Part shown: in pieces, positions 8,907 through 16,214 of the stretch | How the letters are laid out: each line of letters begins with the position of its first letter | Position numbering within the stretch: the first letter of the stretch is position 1 | Source of the DNA: Alistipes sp. | GTDB taxonomy: Bacteria > Bacteroidota > Bacteroidia > Bacteroidales > Rikenellaceae | Length of the DNA stretch: 64,000 nt | Direction: 5' to 3' | Assembly (NCBI GenBank): GCA_022767745.1 | Contig: JALENN010000008.1 | Location: forward strand, 221,043-285,042 | Notes under the pieces: model-generated | What the model was told of the DNA's origin: nothing | Seen by the model: only the letters and a program-made list of their open reading frames with translations | Databases searched by the model: none | Made by a program: the position numbers and the translations under genes

Positions 8907-9665
8907 TTACCTGTCGTTGCCGCGCCTGAATATGTTGTCGGGGTAGCGTACGTCGCTAAGGAACAACCCCTGTGCCGGCGCTCCGGCACTCGAGCGCGAG
9001 AGGTCGCGGCTGCGGACTATATCCTCGAACTGCTCGACAGTGTATCGCCCGCGGCCGACATCGACCAGCGTGCCGACTATGGCCCGTACCATGTTGCGCA
9101 GGAAACGGTCGGCGCGGATGGTGAATGTTAGCAGGTCGCCGTCCTGCCGCCACACGGCCTGCATGACGTGGCAGATGTTGGTCTTGTTGTTGGAGTTGAG
9201 CTTGGCGAAGGAGGTGAAGTCGTCCACCGTGGTCAGGAATACGGCGGCACGGTTCATCGCCTCGACGTCCAGGGTGACACCGTAGTGCCACGACGAGAAA
9301 CGGCGGAATGGGTCCTTGCGGCGAGTTATGTAGTAGGTGTATTCGCGCTCCACGGCATCGAAACGGGCATGTGCTTCGTCCTCGACGGGGTGTACAGCTG
9401 CTATGGCGATGTCGGGCGGCAGCATGCGGTTGAGCTTTGCCGTCAGTTGCCGGCAGTCGATTCCATCCCCGGCGTCGAAGTGGGCCACGTAGTAGGAGGC
9501 GTTTACGCCCGTGTCGGTGCGGCCGGCGCCGACGGTCTCCGTATCGCGGCGCAGGAGTGTCGTCAGCGCCGTCTCCAAGGTCTGCTGAACGGTGGCCACG
9601 TCGCGCTGGCGCTGCCAGCCGCAGTAGGCTGCGCCGTCGTAACTTAGCTCGATGAAGTATCGCAT
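8907..9665 (-). CDS. truA: tRNA pseudouridine synthase A
   Basis: A 252-residue enzyme that converts U38-U40 in tRNA anticodon arms to pseudouridine. The catalytic Asp is residue 51 in GAGRTDTGVNA. The N-terminal ELSYDGAAYCGWQRQ and the later FLRNMVRAIVGTLVDVGRG are diagnostic of TruA. Length is normal. It starts 15 bases after the stop of the beta-helix protein gene on the same strand, so the housekeeping gene may be transcribed from the promoter in front of that exported protein. Confidence 0.95.
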   Translation of the reverse strand: MRYFIELSYDGAAYCGWQRQRDVATVQQTLETALTTLLRRDTETVGAGRTDTGVNASYYVAHFDAGDGIDCRQLTAKLNRMLPPDIAIAAVHPVEDEAHARFDAVEREYTYYITRRKDPFRRFSSWHYGVTLDVEAMNRAAVFLTTVDDFTSFAKLNSNNKTNICHVMQAVWRQDGDLLTFTIRADRFLRNMVRAIVGTLVDVGRGRYTVEQFEDIVRSRDLSRSSAGAPAQGLFLSDVRYPDNIFRRGNDR

Positions 9666-9680
9666 GGTGCGGGTCGTTGT

Positions 9681-10745
9681 TTACTCTTTGATGTATGGAA
9701 GGTGTGCCTTGCCTGTCACGAGGTTGGGATCGAGTACGATGAGGTTCTCGATGCGGCCCGTACCGCCTGGTTCACCCTCCTCGAGGATGCAGTTCTGTTC
9801 GGTTGCGTTGTGTGTGCCGAACCCGATGTTAGGATTGAGCACGAGCGAGAGGAAACGGCCCGTAGAACGGAATGCCGTATGTTTCGTTCCGCGCTTCGAG
9901 TACCAGTAGGCATAGCATTTGTCATAGAGGCTGCGGCCGCTGCAGAGGAATCCTGTGGCAAATTCGTCGCTGTAGCAGAAGTCGTACCAGTTGTTGCCTG
10001 CTTCGTCGAGAAAACCGCAGCTGTCGTCATACGAGTCGTCCGAGGCGCCGTAGTATAGCGGGTGTATGTTGCGCAGGCTGTTGGCCTGCGAACGAAGGTG
10101 AAAGCCTACATACACGCCTCCGATACGCATGTTGGTGAAAGTGTTGTCGTATCCCTCGACCAGCACGCCGACCGATCCCGGGCGGTTGTTGCCCACGATG
10201 TTGACGTCGTGTATGTCGCAGTCCGACGAACCGCTGTTTACGCCGTGCTTGACGTGTATGCCCGTGGTGACGTTCTTTATCGAGGTGTCGCGTATGACGG
10301 TTTCACGGCCGCTGTCGATGGATATGCCCGCCGCGACGCCGCTGCCGTCGATGACGCCGCCCGCGAGGTAGTAGTTGCTGCCCGGGGTGGAGATGTTGTT
10401 GGCGGCATGTTTGCCTCCGAGACGTATCATGGCCTCATCGTGCGACCACTCGGGCGAGGCCTTGATGACGGCGTAGTTCGACAACTCGAGCGCAACGCTT
10501 CTGGCAGGGTCGGCCGGTGTAAGTATCGGGGTGGTGATGAGGTAGACGCCGTCGGGGAAATATATCGTGCGGTTGGGATTGTCGTCAATGATCTTCTGTA
10601 TGGCGGCGCTGACGTCCGTAAGGCCGTCTGCCGTGAGGTAGTCGGTCACGATGACGTAACCTTTGTCCGAGGGCGTAGCCTGTGCTTGGCATAGTGTGAC
10701 GGCAAACACTGCGACTGTTGCCGCCAGGAAAGATGCGATCTTCAT
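9681..10745 (-). CDS. Exported right-handed beta-helix protein (pectate lyase-like)
   Basis: A 354-residue protein starting MKIASFLAATVAVFAV, a clear signal peptide cut near AQA. The start at 10745 is supported by a promoter at 10770-10801 that would exclude longer frames. After an N-terminal part resembling the pectate-lyase-3 opening (ADGLTDVSAAIQKIIDDN and TIYFPDGVYLITTPI), the chain shows repeated short strands with Asn/Gly turns, such as GVIDGSGVAAGISIDSG, TGIHVKHGVN and VGVLVEGYDNTF. These are typical of parallel beta-helix glycan lyases and hydrolases. No catalytic residues can be assigned by eye. It might bind or cleave a polysaccharide. Confidence 0.7.
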   Translation of the reverse strand: MKIASFLAATVAVFAVTLCQAQATPSDKGYVIVTDYLTADGLTDVSAAIQKIIDDNPNRTIYFPDGVYLITTPILTPADPARSVALELSNYAVIKASPEWSHDEAMIRLGGKHAANNISTPGSNYYLAGGVIDGSGVAAGISIDSGRETVIRDTSIKNVTTGIHVKHGVNSGSSDCDIHDVNIVGNNRPGSVGVLVEGYDNTFTNMRIGGVYVGFHLRSQANSLRNIHPLYYGASDDSYDDSCGFLDEAGNNWYDFCYSDEFATGFLCSGRSLYDKCYAYWYSKRGTKHTAFRSTGRFLSLVLNPNIGFGTHNATEQNCILEEGEPGGTGRIENLIVLDPNLVTGKAHLPYIKE

Positions 10746-10769
10746 GGTGTCGGAAAAATAATTATCTTC

Positions 10770-10801
10770 CAAAGATACGCAATGGCGGGCGCAAAAACAA
10801 A
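10770..10801 (-). promoter_or_regulatory. Promoter of the beta-helix gene
   Basis: On the minus strand, TTTG (10801-10798), 20 bases, then TATCTTTG (10777-10770). This is a full match to the Bacteroidota promoter, 24 bases before the start codon. Confidence 0.75.
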
Positions 10802-10879
10802 CCGTCGTCTCATTTTGTGCCGCAGAGGGTGAATATGCGGTATGTGTTTTTCCGCGTTTCCGCGGCGTCGGATATGACA

Positions 10880-10910
10880 ACGGCCGCAGCGGAGAATCCG
10901 CTGCGGCCGT
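10880..10910. terminator. Perfect 14-base hairpin without U-tract
   Basis: Arms 10880-10893 and 10897-10910 are perfectly complementary and GC-rich, with a GAA loop. It lies downstream of the AT-rich lipoprotein gene on the minus strand. Neither side has a T-run, so it may be an mRNA 3'-end stabiliser and not a true terminator. Confidence 0.45.
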
Positions 10911-10961
10911 ATGGGTTTGGGTAAGGTGTGTCCTGATCCGTTAAATTGTCATGTTGTTAGA

Positions 10962-11747
10962 CTATTGATGAGGCTTCGATTGCCACAGCATGAATGAATC
11001 ATAAAGTCCTCTTGTGTCGGTAGGCTGCTCTTGAATACTGTACCTATTGGAGGCGATTATGGTGTTATCATCCGAACGCGTTCTGTCTACGGGACGGCGA
11101 TAGAATGTACAGTTCCTAAGAACATGGTTGATGGCCATGCAATTTTCCCATATGGTGTGAGTCGGCTGATATATGGTTGCTTCTATTATTTTATATCCGT
11201 CTTCTATATACGATACATACAATGGCAGGCCCGACAAGTCCGTGTATATAATTATTCCCGAAAAATCGTCTTGCTTCCCGACGTTTATTATTGACCGCAT
11301 GTCGCTCATGCCATGCGAATGTGCGTAATCGGCTGATGGTATGAATATTTTTATATACGAATTAATCGGATGCGGACTTCGGTCTTTGGTGCTTAAGTAA
11401 TTACAGTAGGTACGTACGGTGATGCCGTCTACACCAACCAGATACTCGTATTGGGTGTCGATTGGTGCTTCAATATAGTATTGTGCGTCGCTATTGTACA
11501 TTTTGAAGTTATCCCAGTCAATTTCTATCTGGCCGAAATCGAATCCGGCTTTGAGGACGGGTAATCTGACTCCATTTTGTATGTATGGGTAGTTGTCGAA
11601 GTCATTTTTCGCCTCGTCTATCGTAAAAAACTTATTGTCAGATATGTCCTGCTCTTGCTTTTGAGGCGTTGTATTATGCTCGAAATCGCAGCCCATGCCG
11701 CATATAATAACAGCAAGTACCGAGGTAAGTAGTTTTATTGGTTTCAT
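10962..11747 (-). CDS. Putative lipoprotein of unknown function, AT-rich
   Basis: A 261-residue protein beginning MKPIKLLTSVLAVIICGMGC. The Cys at residue 20 is a plausible lipidation site in the loose Bacteroidota lipobox, followed by acidic DFEH, which may favour surface display. The rest has many Asp, Asn, Tyr and Ile residues and no motif I know. Base composition is visibly AT-richer than the flanking genes, with codons such as ATA and TTT used freely, which suggests recent acquisition. The neighbouring gene at 11841-12641 is similarly AT-rich and also exported. The two may have arrived together. Confidence 0.6.
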   Translation of the reverse strand: MKPIKLLTSVLAVIICGMGCDFEHNTTPQKQEQDISDNKFFTIDEAKNDFDNYPYIQNGVRLPVLKAGFDFGQIEIDWDNFKMYNSDAQYYIEAPIDTQYEYLVGVDGITVRTYCNYLSTKDRSPHPINSYIKIFIPSADYAHSHGMSDMRSIINVGKQDDFSGIIIYTDLSGLPLYVSYIEDGYKIIEATIYQPTHTIWENCMAINHVLRNCTFYRRPVDRTRSDDNTIIASNRYSIQEQPTDTRGLYDSFMLWQSKPHQ

Positions 11748-11785
11748 ATGTATTTTATTATTTGTAGGTTGCTTGGCATATATAA

Positions 11786-11817
11786 ATTACGCGTTTCATT
11801 GTTCTGATGCAGTTAGG
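11786..11817. repeat. 32-base direct repeat, copy 1 (orphan gene start)
   Basis: Identical over 32 bases to 12628-12659. On the minus strand it carries an ATG with the first codons of the MKRV gene, but here the frame ends after about a dozen codons. It looks like the leftover 5' end of a duplicated gene. Confidence 0.8.
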
Positions 11818-11840
11818 GACTTGAGATTGGACGTCTGTGA

Positions 11841-12641
11841 TTAATCTTTTTCGGCCGGATGTTGTTTCATATATTCTTTTGCAATTCGTTTTAACCGCCC
11901 GATAGCTCGTTCAGGCCTAGAGGGAATACAGCTCATAGACATTAAAGTCCACGCCATAATGTCGGCGACCTCTTTTTTGTTGCGATAGAACCGTACATGG
12001 CGTTTTACGTTTTTCTCGAATTCGAAATATTGGTCCGGCGGAATGAATGTATATATACATCTAGAGTCATCGGTAAAGCATATGCTCACCTCATCGATCC
12101 TGCCGTTGGGACTGGCACATAAGATCGCGTTAAAACTCCCTTTATCGATATCCCACATCGTGTAGCACATATTGCATATCTGTTCCTTGCTGAAGGATTT
12201 GAACAACGCTCTGTAGAGTTGTCTTTTATTCCTTTTAGTTACTGTAAACTCCGGATACCGTTCGAATGATGATATCATCGGTCTGCCGTTTGCGTACATT
12301 CCGCTACTTCCTTTTGTGTTCAGAGTGCTGGACAATATGTAAGGACCAGTGCCCCTCCACTTTTCAGATATTATTTCGCCTCGGATAACTTTGTATGTTA
12401 CGTTCATGCCGTAAACGGTGTCCCTTCCCGAATAGAAGTTCACGGGCTGTCCCGCTGCGGCTGCAGCCAGTTGTGCGGCTATGGTATCCTGTATGGCGGC
12501 TTCGGTAGCCTTACGGCTGTTCTTAAACAAGAGGGAGTCTTCCACTGTGATGTATTCCGGGGGCGGCGTTTGTGCCGTGCAGGGGCGGACGGCGAATGCT
12601 GCCGTCAATGCTGCTGTCAGGAGTAATATTACGCGTTTCAT
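11841..12641 (-). CDS. Exported protein of unknown function, AT-rich
   Basis: A 266-residue protein with a signal peptide (MKRVILLLTAALTAAFA, cleavage near TAQ). The mature part begins TPPPEYITVEDSLLF, then a segment rich in Ala and Gln, then mixed alpha/beta sequence containing FYSGRDTVYGMNVTYKV and YRALFKSFSKEQICNMCYTMWDID. The CNMC pair is notable but matches no family I can name. A C-terminal basic helix (RAIGRLKRIAKEYMKQ) closes the chain. The start codon lies inside one copy of a 32-base direct repeat, the other copy being just past the stop codon. Function unknown. Confidence 0.6.
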   Translation of the reverse strand: MKRVILLLTAALTAAFAVRPCTAQTPPPEYITVEDSLLFKNSRKATEAAIQDTIAAQLAAAAAGQPVNFYSGRDTVYGMNVTYKVIRGEIISEKWRGTGPYILSSTLNTKGSSGMYANGRPMISSFERYPEFTVTKRNKRQLYRALFKSFSKEQICNMCYTMWDIDKGSFNAILCASPNGRIDEVSICFTDDSRCIYTFIPPDQYFEFEKNVKRHVRFYRNKKEVADIMAWTLMSMSCIPSRPERAIGRLKRIAKEYMKQHPAEKD

Positions 12642-12659
12642 TGTTCTGATGCAGTTAGG
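12628..12659. repeat. 32-base direct repeat, copy 2 (spans the MKRV start codon)
   Basis: Same 32 bases as 11786-11817. Here it covers the leader and first codons of the 266-residue exported protein. The copies are 842 bases apart. Confidence 0.8.
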
Positions 12660-12820
12660 ATCTTGAAATTTGAAATGCGGCTTCCGTGAGGGGGATTTAT
12701 TCTGTAAATAAAATATGCTAAATTAAAATTTGCTTGACGGATATGTTATTGCGATGTTGATGGTGCGATATGTGGTCTAAATATAGTAAAAATAATTGTA
12801 ATTAACGGCGTGCAAATGAA

Positions 12821-12857
12821 AAAAACGCCTCAAATCCGCACGGGATTGAGGCGTTTT
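12821..12857 (-). terminator. Terminator after the S9 peptidase gene
   Basis: A stem with CGCCTCAA on one side and TTGAGGCG on the other, flanked on the minus strand by a run of T. It lies 18 bases after the peptidase stop. Confidence 0.8.
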
Positions 12858-12874
12858 TTGGACTTGGTCTATGT

Positions 12875-15337
12875 TTACCTCTGTGGAATGTCCACCTCGG
12901 TCTGGCGGCCGTCGATAAGGTAGTCGGTGAAGTAGTCGACCATGCGCCAGTAGAAGTATTCGTTCATGTCGCCGAAGCCGTGGCGCTGCTGCGGCAGCAT
13001 GAGCATGTCGAAGCGTTTGTTGGCGCGGATCAGGGCGTCGACCACACGCAGCGTATTGCCCGGATGCACGTTGTTGTCGATATCGCCGTGCACGAGCAGC
13101 AGGTGGCCCTTGAGCTGGCGTGCGATCTCGGGATTGGTGCTTATGCGATAGACGAACGTCGTGTCGCCCTTTTCGCTCACCTGCTCCTTGACGCCGTGGT
13201 GCGTCTCGCTCCACCAGCGGTTATAGATGCGGTTATCGTGGTTGCCTGCGCACGATACAGCCGCCTTGAAGAAGTCGGGGTATTGCAGTATTGCCGCCGT
13301 CGACATGAATCCGCCGCCCGAGTGTCCGTGGATGCCCACGCGGTCGATATCGATGTAGTCGTAGCGTGCGGCGAGCTGCTCGATGGCGGTCTTCTGGTCG
13401 GCCAGTCCGTAGTCGCGCAGGTTGCCGTAGCCGTAGTTGTGGTACCACTTCGAGCGGTCGGGGTGGCCGCCGCGGTTACCCACCGTGATGACGATGAATC
13501 CGGCCTGTGCCAGCCGGTCGGTGCGCAGGTTCATACGCGTATATGGGTACGATGTAGCCTCGACCTGCGGGCCCGGGTATACGTAGTCGATGATGGGGTA
13601 GCGCTTGGTCGAGTCGAAGTCGAAGGGCTTGTACATCACGCCGTAGAGGTCGGTAACGCCGTCGGCGGCCTTCACGGTGAAAGTCTCGGGGAACTTGTAT
13701 CCGTTGGCCAGCAGCTGCGAGAAGTCACTCGTTTCGAGCACCATCAGCTTGTTGCCGAGGCAGTCGTAGAGTGCCGTCTCGGGAATGGTGTCCACACGCG
13801 AATAGTTGTCGACGAAGTAGCGGCAGGCGTCGTCCACCTGTGTCGTGTGGAAGTAGTCGCCCTTGTTGAGCAGTTTCACGTCGCCGCCGTCGAGACTTAC
13901 CGAATAGAGGTGCTGGTAGTAGGGGTTCTCACCCTCCTCGCGTCCCATGGCGGTGAAATATACCGTGCGGTGCTTCTCGTCCACGTCGAGAATCTCGTGC
14001 ACATGCCACGGACCCTCGGTGAGGCGGCGTAGGAGGTTGCCCTCGTCGTCATAGAGATAGAGATGTCCCCATCCGTCGCGCTCGCTCCACTGTATCAGCT
14101 CCTTGCCGTCGTTCACAGCCGACAGGGGGCGCACTTCGATGTAGGTGTTCATGCGCTCCTCGACGATGGGTCGCAGCGAGTCCTGCCCGATGGTGTATGA
14201 GCAGATGTCGATACGGTGCAGGTCGCGGCTCGATCGCGTCACGAAGAAACGCTCGCTGTCGCCGAGCCATACGCGCGGCTGGTCGTACATGTGGCGCTGC
14301 TTCTGTTCGCGGGGCCTGGAGGCTATCGACAGGGTTTGGTCCTTGAATCGGCCCGTAGCAATCTCGCGGCGCGAGTTGTCGGTCATGTCGAAGAGGTAGA
14401 GGTGGTAGATCGGGGCCTCGGCCTCGCCCGGCATCTGGTACTTGTAGGTCTCGAGCGTGGGGCGCGGGTTGGCCATCGAGTTTATAACCCACAGTTCGCG
14501 CACGTCGCGCTCGTCGGTGACGATGGTGGCGAAGTAACGCGAGTCGGGCGACCAGAGTCCGTAGACGCCGCGGCGCTTGCCGTTGCACAGCGTGTCGGTG
14601 TTGAGCAGGCTGTAGGGCTGGCCGTAGCCGAAGTCCTTGACGCCGTCGGTGGTGATCTGCGTCTCGACGACGGTCGAGTCCTTCTCGTCCTTCTTGAGTT
14701 TCTCGTAATCCTCACGCGACATGCGGTAGAGGTTCATGTCCTTGGCGTAGACAACGGTCTTGCCGTCGGGCGAAACCGAGGCCCAGCCCAGTTGCTTGGT
14801 CTCCTTCTCCTTGTCCTTGAGGTGGGTGAGCTCGCCCTTCTCATAGTCGTACGAGAAGTAGAAAACCTCCTTGCCCTCGGCCTTCTTGGGCTTCTTGCCC
14901 GCGAGTGAATCCTCGCGCGAGAGCTTCTCGGGCTTGGCATCCTGCGACGACACCACCTCAAAGGTGAAGGTGCGTCCGTCCTCCTCGACGTCGAGGTTAC
15001 GGATGGGCAGCTGCTCGGCTATGAAGGGGTCCTTCACTATCTCGGTGAGTTGCGCCGCCAGGCGGGCATGGTCGAAGAGGGGCTTGCGCTGGCGCTTGTC
15101 GGGGTCGACTACATACCACCGTGTGCCCTCGCTCGTTTTGTATGAGTACCAGAACTTCTCGCCCGACTTGAACCAGTGGGGGTCGACCGTGGTCGAGAAG
15201 AGCATGTTGTTTAGCTTCGATGCCGTAAAACGCTCGGCCAGAGCGTAACGGTTGCGTTGGCGTGTTGCATCGCCATCCTGGGCACGGAGCGCCGTGACGC
15301 AGAGGGTGAGCAACAGAAGAAAGGAGAGTCGTTTCAT
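12875..15337 (-). CDS. S9 prolyl oligopeptidase-family peptidase, DPP IV-like
   Basis: An 820-residue exported serine peptidase. The signal peptide MKRLSFLLLLTLCVTALRA precedes a long beta-propeller with WYVVDPDKRQRK, VSPDGKTVVYAKDMNLY and VWLGDSERFFVTR. The C-terminal alpha/beta-hydrolase domain has the nucleophile motif GHSGGGFMS near residue 673, the acid in LLVHGDIDNNV and the His in QRHGFGD. It should release dipeptides (or tripeptides) from Pro-containing peptides in the periplasm. The chain is about 90 residues longer than typical bacterial DPP IV, partly through a Lys/Glu-rich insert near residues 145-190. It begins 10 bases after the esterase stop, so it ends a GH43-esterase-peptidase operon. 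Confidence 0.88.
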   Translation of the reverse strand: MKRLSFLLLLTLCVTALRAQDGDATRQRNRYALAERFTASKLNNMLFSTTVDPHWFKSGEKFWYSYKTSEGTRWYVVDPDKRQRKPLFDHARLAAQLTEIVKDPFIAEQLPIRNLDVEEDGRTFTFEVVSSQDAKPEKLSREDSLAGKKPKKAEGKEVFYFSYDYEKGELTHLKDKEKETKQLGWASVSPDGKTVVYAKDMNLYRMSREDYEKLKKDEKDSTVVETQITTDGVKDFGYGQPYSLLNTDTLCNGKRRGVYGLWSPDSRYFATIVTDERDVRELWVINSMANPRPTLETYKYQMPGEAEAPIYHLYLFDMTDNSRREIATGRFKDQTLSIASRPREQKQRHMYDQPRVWLGDSERFFVTRSSRDLHRIDICSYTIGQDSLRPIVEERMNTYIEVRPLSAVNDGKELIQWSERDGWGHLYLYDDEGNLLRRLTEGPWHVHEILDVDEKHRTVYFTAMGREEGENPYYQHLYSVSLDGGDVKLLNKGDYFHTTQVDDACRYFVDNYSRVDTIPETALYDCLGNKLMVLETSDFSQLLANGYKFPETFTVKAADGVTDLYGVMYKPFDFDSTKRYPIIDYVYPGPQVEATSYPYTRMNLRTDRLAQAGFIVITVGNRGGHPDRSKWYHNYGYGNLRDYGLADQKTAIEQLAARYDYIDIDRVGIHGHSGGGFMSTAAILQYPDFFKAAVSCAGNHDNRIYNRWWSETHHGVKEQVSEKGDTTFVYRISTNPEIARQLKGHLLLVHGDIDNNVHPGNTLRVVDALIRANKRFDMLMLPQQRHGFGDMNEYFYWRMVDYFTDYLIDGRQTEVDIPQR

Positions 15338-15347
15338 CGTTTATGTG

Positions 15348-16166
15348 TTAGTTGTCCTTGTTCGAACGGAAGAATTTGTCGAAGAATAGCATGTGGTACT
15401 TGATCGAGTAGCGCCAGTAGTCCCAGTTGTGCACGCCGGGACGCTGATAGAAGTCGTGCGGTATGCCTGCCTCCATGAGTTTGTCGTGCAGGGCGCAGTT
15501 CACGCCGTAGAAGAAGTCCTCGGTGCCGCAGTCGAAGATTATCTTCAGCGAATCGGGATTGATCTGGTCGACCATGTTGATTACGGTGTTCTTCTCCCAG
15601 TTCTCGGGGTGCTCGGCGAGGGTGCCCAGGCGTTTCGACATGCCCCAGTTCTCGGGGAAGGGGCGTATGTCGACTCCTCCCGAGAGGCTGCCGGCGGCGC
15701 CGAAGGTGTCCTGGTGGCGTATGGCCAGATAGAGCGCCCCGTGGCCTCCCATCGACAGGCCGGCTATGGCGCGTGCCGTCGGAGCGGCCTTGGTGCGGTA
15801 GTGCGAGTCGACGTACTCGACGAGCTCTTTGGCTACGAACGTCTCGTAACGGTATGTGGGATCGACGGGGCTGTCGAGATACCAACTGTCAAAGCCGCCG
15901 TCGGGCATGACCAGAATCACACCGTAGGTGTCGGCCAGCACACCGGCGTCGCCCTTCTCGCTCCAGGCAGTGTAGTTGTCGCCGTAGCCGTGCAGCAGGT
16001 ATACCGTGCGCAGGGCGTTCATGGCCTCGTAGCCGTCGGGCAGGATCACGATCACCGGAACCTCCTTGTTCATGGCTTCGCTGTGTACCTTTAACTCCTG
16101 GCGTGTGAACGCCGATGCCGCAACGGCAATGAGCAGTGCGGCAAATGTCATGATTGTCCGTTTCAT
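15348..16166 (-). CDS. Exported esterase, alpha/beta hydrolase (esterase D/XynZ type)
   Basis: A 272-residue secreted hydrolase. Signal peptide MKRTIMTFAALLIAVAASAF is followed by RTVYLLHGYGDNYTAW, the oxyanion-side HGYG. AIAGLSMGGHGAL gives nucleophile Ser138. A likely acid lies in FDCGTEDFFYG and the His in GVHNWDYWR near the C-terminus. This arrangement is the putative-esterase family (feruloyl or acetyl esterases and S-formylglutathione hydrolase relatives). Placed between a GH43 protein and a peptidase, it could remove ester decorations from plant arabinoxylan, which is inference. The upstream GH43 gene ends 48 bases before its start. Confidence 0.82.
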   Translation of the reverse strand: MKRTIMTFAALLIAVAASAFTRQELKVHSEAMNKEVPVIVILPDGYEAMNALRTVYLLHGYGDNYTAWSEKGDAGVLADTYGVILVMPDGGFDSWYLDSPVDPTYRYETFVAKELVEYVDSHYRTKAAPTARAIAGLSMGGHGALYLAIRHQDTFGAAGSLSGGVDIRPFPENWGMSKRLGTLAEHPENWEKNTVINMVDQINPDSLKIIFDCGTEDFFYGVNCALHDKLMEAGIPHDFYQRPGVHNWDYWRYSIKYHMLFFDKFFRSNKDN

Positions 16167-16214
16167 ATCTTTTTGTCTGTTATGTACGTTATTTTCCCGT
16201 GGGGCCGGCCTTCG

